A DNA stretch of 7,897 nt, from the NCBI GenBank assembly GCA_023461075.1, contig JAEWNY010000044.1, positions 1 through 7,897 on the forward strand, read 5' to 3'. The translations under genes and the position numbers were made by a program. Below are positions 1 through 5,605 of this stretch, in pieces; position 1 is the stretch's first letter, and every line of letters starts with the position of its first letter. A model generated the notes under the pieces. That model had not been told where the DNA came from. It did not search any database and was given only the letters and a program-made list of their open reading frames with translations. The stretch comes from Pseudomonadota bacterium (GTDB lineage: Bacteria > Pseudomonadota > Gammaproteobacteria > Xanthomonadales > Xanthomonadaceae).

Positions 1-25
1 TTTCGTCCGGGCGTTGGGAGAGTCG

Positions 26-598
26 ATGAGCATCAAGAGTGACCGCTGGATCCGCCGCATGGCCGCCGAAAAGGGGATGATCGAGCCGTTCGAGCCGGGC
101 CAAGTGAAGCATGTCGATGGCCAGCGCATCGTGAGCTACGGCACTTCCAGCTACGGCTACGACGTGCGTTGCGCGCGCGAGTTCAAGGTGTTCACCAATA
201 TCAACTCCACCATCGTCGATCCCAAGCATTTCGATGAGGGCTCGTTCGTCGACATCACCGCCGACGAATGCATCATCCCGCCCAATTCCTTCGCTCTGGC
301 GCGCACGGTGGAGTATTTCCGCATTCCGCGCGACACGCTGGTGGTCTGCCTCGGCAAGAGCACCTATGCGCGTTGCGGGATCATCGTCAACGTCACGCCG
401 CTCGAGCCGGAATGGGAGGGTCATGTGACCCTCGAGTTCTCCAACACCACGCCGCTGCCGGCGCGAATCTACGCGAACGAAGGCGTCGCGCAAATGCTGT
501 TCTTGCAGGCCGATGCCGACGACATCTGCGAGACCTCGTACAAGGATCGCGGTGGCAAATACCAGGGCCAGACCGGCGTCACCTTGCCGAGGACCTGA
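26..598 (+). CDS. dcd: dCTP deaminase
   Basis: Cytoplasmic enzyme that deaminates dCTP to dUTP, feeding dUMP and then dTTP synthesis. The 190-residue product has the length expected of bacterial Dcd. Visible family signatures: SSYGYDVR (41-48); GKSTYARCG (110-118), which aligns with the GRSSLAR loop of E. coli Dcd and supplies Ser112 and Arg116; VTLEFSN (134-140), with Glu137 matching the catalytic Glu138 of E. coli; and a C-terminal GGKYQGQTG (176-184) resembling the lid that closes over the nucleotide. Start choice: the ATG at 26 has a GGAG at 17-20, five bases upstream; an in-frame TTG at 14 would put that GGAG inside the coding region. A 65-residue membrane-protein gene follows after two bases, so the two are probably cotranscribed. 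Whether the enzyme also has dUTPase activity, as some relatives do, cannot be read from the sequence. Confidence 0.96.
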   Translation: MSIKSDRWIRRMAAEKGMIEPFEPGQVKHVDGQRIVSYGTSSYGYDVRCAREFKVFTNINSTIVDPKHFDEGSFVDITADECIIPPNSFALARTVEYFRIPRDTLVVCLGKSTYARCGIIVNVTPLEPEWEGHVTLEFSNTTPLPARIYANEGVAQMLFLQADADDICETSYKDRGGKYQGQTGVTLPRT

Positions 599-600
599 AG

Positions 601-798
601 ATGGCCATCGATCCGGACAAGGTCGGCCGCAGTTTCCGCGAAAGCCGCTGGCGCTACAGCCAGTTCGTCGTCGTTGGACTGATCGTTGCCGCGTTGGCGA
701 AATGGCTGAGCCCACTGGAGTGGCCGCCGTCGCTGTTGATCGGCGCGGCCGCCGGCATCGGCCTGTGGCTGGTCGAGAAGAAACGCGGCGTGCTCTGA
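601..798 (+). CDS. Small two-helix inner-membrane protein of unknown function
   Basis: A 65-residue protein I do not recognise as a named family. It has a short charged N-terminus (MAIDPDKVGRSFRESRWRY), a first hydrophobic segment at about residues 20-37, a short loop with SPLEWPP (37-43), a second hydrophobic segment at about 44-59, and a basic tail EKKRGVL. This suggests a helical hairpin with both ends in the cytoplasm by the positive-inside rule. The ATG lies two bases after the dcd stop, and GAGGA (589-593) sits seven bases upstream as a ribosome-binding site within the dcd end, supporting translation of a real gene coupled to dcd. The reading frame is open further upstream, but that part overlaps dcd out of frame and is a shadow. 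The 3' end lies inside an inverted repeat shared with the converging gene. Confidence 0.75.
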   Translation: MAIDPDKVGRSFRESRWRYSQFVVVGLIVAALAKWLSPLEWPPSLLIGAAAGIGLWLVEKKRGVL

Positions 799-824
799 GC
801 GGAATGCGCGTCAGCCGCGTTTTT
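781..824. terminator. Candidate bidirectional terminator between convergent genes
   Basis: AAACGCGGC (781-789) is the exact reverse complement of GCCGCGTTT (814-822). A G-T and an A-T pair can extend it to 779/824. The loop is about 24 bases and contains both stop codons. On the + strand the right arm ends in TTTTT (820-824); on the - strand the left arm ends in TTTCTTCTC. The stem, short T run and position exactly between two converging genes fit an intrinsic terminator working both ways. The long loop and short T run make this uncertain. Confidence 0.45.
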
Positions 825-1113
825 CGTAGGTGACGAAGAAGCCCTGCAGGTCGCCGTTCTCGATATACGGTTGCACGCTCACCACGCGATAGCCTTGCGC
901 GTAGAAGGCGCGATGCGCGGCGCTGAGGTCATTGGCCGCGCCCTGGTTGCGGAAGCCCCAGCTGGCATCGACCCAGATGGTCACCGCGGGGCTGTTCTGC
1001 CGGGCGGCCTCGGCTGCGGCTTTCTCGGGCGATTTGCCGAACAGGCGCGCCTGCGCCGGCAGGGCGGTGCCGAGGACGGCGATCAGAGCGAGGGCGATGC
1101 AGGCGTTCTTCAT
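811..1113 (-). CDS. Small exported protein, unknown family
   Basis: A 100-residue protein I do not recognise. It opens with a clear Sec signal peptide: MKN, then a hydrophobic core (about residues 5-18), then PAQA before Arg23, a normal AxA-type signal-peptidase I site after Ala22. The mature part is about 78 residues: a short Lys/Glu/Ala-rich helix (28-38), then a mixed helix/strand region with VTIWVDASWGF (44-54), AAHRAFYAQGYRVVSVQPYI (65-84) and GFFVTYEKRG at the end. It has one cysteine, in the signal, so no disulfide. It is the last gene of the leftward unit; its ATG overlaps the stop of the HIT gene as ATGA (1113-1110), with GAGGA about nine bases upstream, so translation is probably coupled. 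The location should be the periplasm. The reading frame extends further upstream to 1341, but that region is occupied by the HIT gene in another frame. Confidence 0.72.
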   Translation of the reverse strand: MKNACIALALIAVLGTALPAQARLFGKSPEKAAAEAARQNSPAVTIWVDASWGFRNQGAANDLSAAHRAFYAQGYRVVSVQPYIENGDLQGFFVTYEKRG

Positions 1114-1547
1114 GCGCGGGTTTCCTCGAAGGCGAATAACGGACAGGCACTGCGGATGCGCCGGATGAGTGCGGCGCGTGTCTCGTCGTTGCGACGGATC
1201 GGCGGGTGGACGCCCCAGACCGGCTTCGGCCACGCATCGTCGTCGCGGAAGCGGGCGATGACATGCACGTGCAACTGTTCGACCACGTTGCCGAGTGCGG
1301 CGATGTTGAGTTTGTCCGGCGTCGTCGCGCTGCGCAGGCATTCCGCGGCGGCATCGGTTTCCTTGCGCATCTGCGTGCGCGTGCTTTCATCCAGGTCGAT
1401 CAGTTCGCGGGCGCCGGGCACCCGCGGTACAAGGATCAGCCACGGATAGCGGGCATCGTCCATCAGCAACACGTCACAGAGCGGCCATTGGGTGATCGGA
1501 TGCGTGTCCGTGGCCAATCGTGGGTCAAGCGCGAATTCGTCTTTCAT
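1110..1547 (-). CDS. HIT-family nucleotide-binding protein
   Basis: A 145-residue, single-domain cytoplasmic protein of the histidine-triad superfamily, whose members hydrolyse or transfer nucleotidyl groups from dinucleoside polyphosphates or related phosphoesters. Visible family features: LCDVLLMDDARYPWLILVPR (23-42), the strand pair common to this subgroup; PDKLNIAALGNVVEQLHVHV (77-96), which carries the active site; and RDDDAWPKPVWG (101-112). The triad reads Gln91-x-His93-x-His95, so the first His of the classical HxHxH motif is Gln, while the nucleophile position (His93, matching His96 of human Fhit) is kept. As I recall, related proteobacterial HIT proteins also carry this Gln, so it looks like a subfamily trait. 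Its ATG at 1547 overlaps the stop of the upstream hydrolase gene (ATGA, 1547-1544) and its own stop overlaps the next start, indicating a coupled three-gene unit. The true substrate is unknown. Confidence 0.88.
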   Translation of the reverse strand: MKDEFALDPRLATDTHPITQWPLCDVLLMDDARYPWLILVPRVPGARELIDLDESTRTQMRKETDAAAECLRSATTPDKLNIAALGNVVEQLHVHVIARFRDDDAWPKPVWGVHPPIRRNDETRAALIRRIRSACPLFAFEETRA

Positions 1548-2218
1548 GCCAAGGCCTCGTGCAGGAAGTCGAGGCTGTGTCGCCAAGCGAGCGCGGCCGC
1601 TTCAGGGTGGTAGTGGGGGTCGCGGGGTCGAGCGTCACGGTTGAAGGCATGCCCTGCGCCTTCGTATACATGCATCGTTGCCTCGGGCCAGGCCTCGCGG
1701 TGACGTTCGACGTCGGCGGGCGGGATCAGCGGATCGTCCGCACCGAAATGGAACAGCATCGGGGCCCGCAGAGTCTCGTGCAGGAACGGCACACTGCGCG
1801 CGCCGTAATAGGACACCGCCGGCAACCCGAGCCGGGTATTGGCAAGCAGGGCGACGCTGCCACCGAAGCAGAAACCCATCGCTGCGCATGCATGGCCGGC
1901 TTCGCGCAGCCAGCGCGCAGCCGCGCCGACGATATCGACCGCAGCATCGAAGCCGAGGTTGCTTGCAAGTTGCCGTCCGCGTGCCATCCCCGCATCGTCA
2001 TAGGCCAATTCCACGCCGGCCTCGACCGGGTCGAACATCGACGGTGCCAGCGCCACGAATCCGCTATCCGCCAATCGTTGCGCGACATCTCGGATATGCG
2101 CGTTGGCTCCGAAGATCTCCTGCACCACGATGACCGCGCCGCGTACCGGCGTGGACGGGGCGGCATGCCAGGCGCGCACCGGGCCACGCGACGTTTGCAG
2201 GGTGATCCACTCGGACAT
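1544..2218 (-). CDS. Dienelactone hydrolase family protein (alpha/beta hydrolase)
   Basis: A 224-residue cytoplasmic alpha/beta hydrolase with no signal peptide. The family prototype opens dienelactone to maleylacetate in chlorocatechol breakdown, but most relatives have other or unknown ester or lactone substrates. Visible features: VIVVQEIFGANAHIRDVAQR (29-48), with Glu34 in the conserved QE(I/W)FG motif; GFCFGGSVAL (115-124), the nucleophile elbow with Cys117 in place of the usual Ser, as in true dienelactone hydrolases; GADDPLIP (159-166), with Asp162 as the likely acid; and EGAGHAFNRD (186-195), with His190 completing a Cys-Asp-His triad. Length matches the family (about 220-240). It is the first gene of the leftward unit with the HIT and exported-protein genes. 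No catechol-pathway genes are nearby, so a chlorocatechol role is not supported here. The ATG at 2218 has no strong ribosome-binding site. Confidence 0.92.
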   Translation of the reverse strand: MSEWITLQTSRGPVRAWHAAPSTPVRGAVIVVQEIFGANAHIRDVAQRLADSGFVALAPSMFDPVEAGVELAYDDAGMARGRQLASNLGFDAAVDIVGAAARWLREAGHACAAMGFCFGGSVALLANTRLGLPAVSYYGARSVPFLHETLRAPMLFHFGADDPLIPPADVERHREAWPEATMHVYEGAGHAFNRDARPRDPHYHPEAAALAWRHSLDFLHEALA

Positions 2219-2293
2219 GGGGCAGAAGGCGTCGGGAGAAGGGAAATTCTAGCTCCAACGTATAATCCGCCTTCGTTGAACGGTGGTGTAGTG
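2219..2293. promoter_or_regulatory. Divergent intergenic region between hydrolase unit and rimO
   Basis: This 75-base gap is the only place where both the leftward hydrolase unit and rightward rimO can start. It is visibly more A/T-rich than its surroundings around 2241-2266. On the - strand, TAGAAT (2251-2246) is a possible -10 box for the hydrolase unit, with no recognisable -35 box. A short inverted repeat, CAACG (2256-2260) and CGTTG (2274-2278), brackets the + strand TATAAT; at 5 bp it could be chance. Confidence 0.4.
2261..2266 (+). promoter_or_regulatory. Candidate -10 box for rimO
   Basis: A perfect TATAAT lies 28 bases before the rimO ATG, leaving room for a leader of about 20 bases. 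The 16-18 base spacing window upstream (about 2237-2244, GAAGGG) does not resemble TTGACA, and there is no TGn extension, so only the -10 element supports the call. GGTGG (2282-2286), seven bases before the ATG, is the likely ribosome-binding site. Confidence 0.45.
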
Positions 2294-3625
2294 ATGTCGC
2301 AAGCCCAGCTCAAGGTCGGTTTCGTCAGCCTCGGTTGCCCGAAGGCGCTGGTCGATTCCGAGCGCATCCTCACCCAGCTGAAGGTCGAGGGCTACGACCT
2401 GGTGCCTAGTTACGACGATGCCGACCTTGTCGTGGTCAACACCTGCGGCTTCATCGACAGCGCGGTAGCCGAATCGCTTGACGCGATCGGGGAGGCGATG
2501 GCCGAAAACGGCAAGGTGATCGTGACCGGCTGCCTCGGCAAGCGCGAGGAGATCATCCGCGAGGCGCATCCGGGCGTGCTCTCGATCAGCGGGCCGCAGG
2601 ACTACGCCAGCGTCATGGATGCGGTGCACACGGCGTTGCCGCCGCGCCACGATCGCTTCGTCGATCTCGTCCCTGACTACGGCCTGAAGCTGACGCCCAA
2701 GCACTACGCCTACCTCAAGATTTCCGAAGGCTGCAATCATCGCTGCAGCTTCTGCATCATCCCCTCGATGCGCGGTGACCTGGTCTCGCGTCCGGTGGAC
2801 GAGGTTCTGCGCGAGGCCGAGAAGCTGGTGATGGGCGGCGTCAAGGAACTGCTGGTGGTGTCGCAGGACACCAGTGCCTACGGCGTGGACCTGCGCTATG
2901 CCGAGCGCGACTGGCATGGCAAGTCCTATGCGACGCGCATGAAGGCGCTCTGCGAAGGCCTGTCGGAACTCGGCGTCTGGACGCGCCTGCATTACGTCTA
3001 TCCGTATCCGCACGTCGACGACATCATCCCGCTGATGGTCGAGGGCAGGATCCTCCCCTACCTCGACATCCCGTTCCAGCACGCCAGTCCGCGCGTGTTG
3101 AAGCTGATGAAGCGACCCGGCGCGATCGAAAAGACCTTCGAGCGGATCCAGCGTTGGCGTGAAGTCTGCCCCGAAATCACGATTCGCAGCACCTTCATCG
3201 TCGGCTTTCCCGGCGAGAGCGATGAAGAGTTCGAGGAATTGCTCGACTTTCTGGAAGACGCGCAACTCGATCGCGTCGGCGCCTTCGCCTATTCTCCGGT
3301 GGAAGGTGCGGCGGCGAATGCATTGCCCGATCCCGTGCCCGAGGAAGTGAAGCAGGAGCGCCTCGCGCGTTTCATGGACCTGCAGTCGCAGATTTCGGAA
3401 GTAAAACTCGCGGCCAAGGTCGGCACCGTGCAGCGCTGCCTGGTCGATGCGATCGATGGCGAATTGGCGATCGCCCGCTCGATGGCCGATGCGCCGGAGA
3501 TTGACGGCCTGGTGCAGATCCAGGATGGCCGCGACGCCGGCTTGCGGCCGGGTGAATTCGTCGATGTCCAGATCATGGGCAACGACGAGCACGACCTGTT
3601 CGGCGAAGTCGCCTACAACGACTGA
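2294..3625 (+). CDS. rimO: Ribosomal protein S12 methylthiotransferase RimO
   Basis: A radical-SAM enzyme with two iron-sulfur clusters that adds a methylthio group to the beta carbon of an aspartate in ribosomal protein S12. The 443-residue product matches the usual length (E. coli RimO about 441). Domains in order: N-terminal methylthiotransferase domain with the three cluster cysteines Cys15 (SLGCPKALVDSE), Cys51 (VVNTCGFID) and Cys80 (VTGCLGKR); radical-SAM core with CxxxCxxC at Cys147, Cys151 and Cys154 (EGCNHRCSFCIIPSMRG), and family motifs YPYPH (236-240), LDIPFQHAS (257-265) and FIVGFPGE (301-308); C-terminal TRAM domain from about residue 376 to the end. SLGCPKALVDSE, CIIPSMRG and the hydrophobic TRAM sequence favour RimO over the tRNA enzyme MiaB. 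The ATG at 2294 is chosen because the protein begins just before the conserved KVGFVSLGC strand; a GTG one codon earlier is possible. The frame is open upstream to 1520, but that part lies antisense to the hydrolase gene. Confidence 0.97.
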   Translation: MSQAQLKVGFVSLGCPKALVDSERILTQLKVEGYDLVPSYDDADLVVVNTCGFIDSAVAESLDAIGEAMAENGKVIVTGCLGKREEIIREAHPGVLSISGPQDYASVMDAVHTALPPRHDRFVDLVPDYGLKLTPKHYAYLKISEGCNHRCSFCIIPSMRGDLVSRPVDEVLREAEKLVMGGVKELLVVSQDTSAYGVDLRYAERDWHGKSYATRMKALCEGLSELGVWTRLHYVYPYPHVDDIIPLMVEGRILPYLDIPFQHASPRVLKLMKRPGAIEKTFERIQRWREVCPEITIRSTFIVGFPGESDEEFEELLDFLEDAQLDRVGAFAYSPVEGAAANALPDPVPEEVKQERLARFMDLQSQISEVKLAAKVGTVQRCLVDAIDGELAIARSMADAPEIDGLVQIQDGRDAGLRPGEFVDVQIMGNDEHDLFGEVAYND

Positions 3626-3645
3626 GCGCATTGCGTGGTTGCACG

Positions 3646-4479
3646 ATGAGCAAGCGACGTTTCATCGCGCCGGCGCGCGCGGAGGTCGATCCAGCCTGCT
3701 TCGCGCATCCGATCTACGCCGATTACGCCCAGTGGCAAGCGTGGATGCGTGGTGCGGACTGGCCGTGCATCAACGCGCTCAACGCCGCTTTATCCGCGGA
3801 AAGGCATCGCTTCGCGTTGCAGGATCGCGGCTTGATGGACGATGGCCTGCATTACGAAGCGCGGATCGCCGAGCGCGGCCTGATCGCCACTCGCGTCGAC
3901 AACTGGCATGACCTCTTCAACGCGATGGTCTGGTGCCTATGGCCATTGATCAAGCTGGCGCTCAACGCGCGTCAATGCGCGCAGATCGCGGTAACGGGTC
4001 CTTCGCGGCGCAACCGTGCACAGCACGCACTGACGCAGTTCGACGAGGGCGGGGTGATCGTGCGGGTGCGCGACCCCGAATTGCTGCGCCTCTGGGACCG
4101 GCACGATTGGCCGATGCTGTTCAAGGCAAACGCACAAGCGTGGACACGGGGCGACATCGGCGTGGTTGCCGTCATCGGCCATGCCTTGCTGGAGCGCGCG
4201 CTGCGGCCGGGACTGCTGTTGACCGGCAAGGCGTTGGTGATCCTGGAGGATGCGGACGCCGCTGGCCCGCCCGATGCGCAGGCATGCGTCGAACGCGTCG
4301 CGCGGATGACCGCCGGAGCCGAGCTGCTGCACGACCCACTGGAACTGCGCCCACTGCCGCTGGCCGGGATACCGGGCTGGTTCGCGGGGCAGGGTGCGGC
4401 CTTTTACCAGGGGGCCGAATGCTTCCGGCCGCTGCGTGCTGGGCGCGTTTATCCGGCGCCGATCACTTCGACAGGTTGA
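3646..4479 (+). CDS. DUF3025 domain-containing protein
   Basis: A 277-residue cytoplasmic protein that I assign to DUF3025, a proteobacterial family of unknown function, by its conserved blocks: NWHDLFNAMVWCLWP (86-100), LALNARQ (104-110), NRAQHALTQFDEGGVIV (123-139), GHALLERAL (179-187), PLPLAGIPGW (237-246) and FRPLRAGRVYP (260-270). No signal peptide or membrane helix is evident; the strongly conserved Trp, His, Asp and Asn in the first blocks look like an active or binding site, but no reaction is known to me. It starts 20 bases after the rimO stop and probably shares its transcript. The ATG at 3646 has only a weak upstream GTGG; an in-frame TTG at 3631 is less likely. Its last 17 bases overlap the 3' end of the converging lipocalin-type gene. 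Confidence 0.85.
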   Translation: MSKRRFIAPARAEVDPACFAHPIYADYAQWQAWMRGADWPCINALNAALSAERHRFALQDRGLMDDGLHYEARIAERGLIATRVDNWHDLFNAMVWCLWPLIKLALNARQCAQIAVTGPSRRNRAQHALTQFDEGGVIVRVRDPELLRLWDRHDWPMLFKANAQAWTRGDIGVVAVIGHALLERALRPGLLLTGKALVILEDADAAGPPDAQACVERVARMTAGAELLHDPLELRPLPLAGIPGWFAGQGAAFYQGAECFRPLRAGRVYPAPITSTG

Positions 4480-5059
4480 TGCGCCTCGCATGGAAGTCGG
4501 CGCTGTGCGCCGCCGGCTTGCCGTCCAGCCAGAAGCTCCAGCGGCTGCGGATCTCGTCCGGGCCAACGAAGGTGAGAGTGGCGTCATGCATGTGCGGATC
4601 GCGCGCCGGATCGAAGTTCATCGCGCCATCGAACTCGAAGCGGAGCGTGCCGTCGCTTGAAGGCTTGGCGCGCATGCGCGGGTGATGGGTGCTGGCGCAG
4701 TAGTGGGTCAGCACCACATCGTCGCCATCCTTGACGTAGACGGTACGCATCTCGTGCGCCGAGCCGGGGAACAGCGTTTCGACCACGGCGCTGCCGTTGG
4801 CGGTGACCTCGTAGCGCATGCGCGCATTCGGTGCCGAATTGCCGTCCAGTCCTTCGGCGCTCCAGTCGCCGGCCAGCGCTTTCAGGCGGTCGAGCAGATG
4901 AGGTGGGCTCAATGCGGATTTCGCAGTGGGTGCGGCCGCGGCTTTAGATTCCGGCGGGCCGGCTTTCGAGCCCGCCTTCACCGGCGATTGTGCGCAAGCA
5001 GGCAGCGCGAAGGCAGTCAACGCAGCGGCAAGCAGGAGCCGGCAGGTGGGCAAGTGCAT
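4463..5059 (-). CDS. Exported or lipoprotein-like protein with lipocalin-type domain
   Basis: A 198-residue protein with an N-terminal signal: basic/polar MHLPTCR, a hydrophobic core (about 8-19), then LPACAQS. This can be read as a lipobox with Cys22 (Leu at -3, Ala at -1, but an unusual Pro at -2) or as a signal-peptidase I site ACA|Q after Ala23. A low-complexity Ala/Lys/Pro/Ser linker (about 26-50) follows, then a domain of about 145 residues with LKALAGDWSAEG (59-70; the GxW of lipocalin-like barrels at Gly64-Trp66), alternating strands such as MRYEVTANGSAVVETLFPG (81-99), THYCASTHHPRMRA (118-131) and RSRWSFWLDGK (171-181). The repeated His residues (119, 125, 126, 156, 158) and Cys121 might bind a ligand or metal; this is inference. 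It is the last gene of the leftward unit, 31 bases after greB. I know no specific function. The longer reading frame starting at 5119 would overlap greB and lacks a signal peptide, so the ATG at 5059 is preferred. Confidence 0.8.
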   Translation of the reverse strand: MHLPTCRLLLAAALTAFALPACAQSPVKAGSKAGPPESKAAAAPTAKSALSPPHLLDRLKALAGDWSAEGLDGNSAPNARMRYEVTANGSAVVETLFPGSAHEMRTVYVKDGDDVVLTHYCASTHHPRMRAKPSSDGTLRFEFDGAMNFDPARDPHMHDATLTFVGPDEIRSRWSFWLDGKPAAHSADFHARRINLSK

Positions 5060-5090
5060 GATGTCCGTTCCGCAGGGAGGTCGGGCGATG

Positions 5091-5603
5091 TTATGCCGCC
5101 GCGTCGCCATAGCGCACATCGATGATCGCGAAACGCGCGCTTCCGCCCGGCAATTCCGCAGCGAATTCGTCGTCGATGCGCTTCTTCAGCATCGCCCGCG
5201 CCAGTGGTGAATCGATGCTGATGTGGCCGCGCTTGGCATCGGTTTCGTCGGGACCGACGATGCGATAGGCGAGCACTTCGCCGTCATCGATGCGTTCCAG
5301 CTCCACCTGCGCACCGAAGAACACCGCCTGCGGGTCGGCCGGCGTGGCATCGATCACCTTCAACGCGGGGATGCGCTTGGACAGGTAACGCACGCGACGG
5401 TCGATCTCGCCCAGTTGCTTCTTGCGGTAGGTGTATTCGGCGTTCTCGCTGCGGTCGCCCTCGGCGGCGGCGGCGGCCAGCGCATTCACCACCTCGGGCC
5501 GTTTGACGCGCCAGAGATCGTCCAGCTCGGCCTTCAGCCGCGCGTGGCCCGACGGCGTGATCAGCGCGGTCGAGCCGGGCGCGGGCGGCCGCCAGCGTCC
5601 CAT
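5091..5603 (-). CDS. greB: Transcription elongation factor GreB
   Basis: Factor that enters the secondary channel of RNA polymerase and stimulates cleavage of backtracked RNA, rescuing stalled complexes. The 170-residue product aligns along its length with E. coli GreB (158 residues): coiled-coil hairpin from about residue 14 to 85, with its acidic tip AAEGDRSENAEY (46-57), where Asp50 and Glu53 match the metal-binding pair, and KKQLGEIDRRVRYLSKRI (61-78); then the FKBP-like C-terminal domain with VFFGAQVELE (94-103), YRIVGPDE (113-120) and ISIDSPLARAMLKK (128-141). DRRVRYLSKR and VFFGA favour GreB over GreA. The extra residues are mainly at the N-terminus (GRWRPPAPGS). The ATG lies two bases after the transporter stop (TGACGATG) and has no Shine-Dalgarno sequence, so translation probably depends on ribosomes finishing the gene upstream. 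The frame is open upstream through the transporter gene, which is a shadow. Confidence 0.95.
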   Translation of the reverse strand: MGRWRPPAPGSTALITPSGHARLKAELDDLWRVKRPEVVNALAAAAAEGDRSENAEYTYRKKQLGEIDRRVRYLSKRIPALKVIDATPADPQAVFFGAQVELERIDDGEVLAYRIVGPDETDAKRGHISIDSPLARAMLKKRIDDEFAAELPGGSARFAIIDVRYGDAAA

Positions 5604-5605
5604 CG

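Noticed and set aside
3..29. Possible end of an upstream gene, with a TGA at 27-29 forming an ATGA overlap with the dcd start
   Set aside because: Only about eight codons are visible and other frames are equally open, so no product can be supported.
1544..2218. Chlorocatechol degradation function for the dienelactone hydrolase relative
   Set aside because: The Cys-Asp-His triad fits the family, but no catechol dioxygenase, cycloisomerase or maleylacetate reductase gene is present nearby.
1520..2293. In-frame upstream extension of rimO by more than 250 codons
   Set aside because: It runs antisense through the hydrolase gene, has no family similarity, and the RimO family starts at the conserved strand just after 2294.
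2249..3631. A 460-codon open frame antisense to rimO
   Set aside because: RimO on the other strand has every family motif; long antisense frames are common in high-G+C genes, and this one reads as His/Asp/Arg-rich sequence with no recognisable domain.
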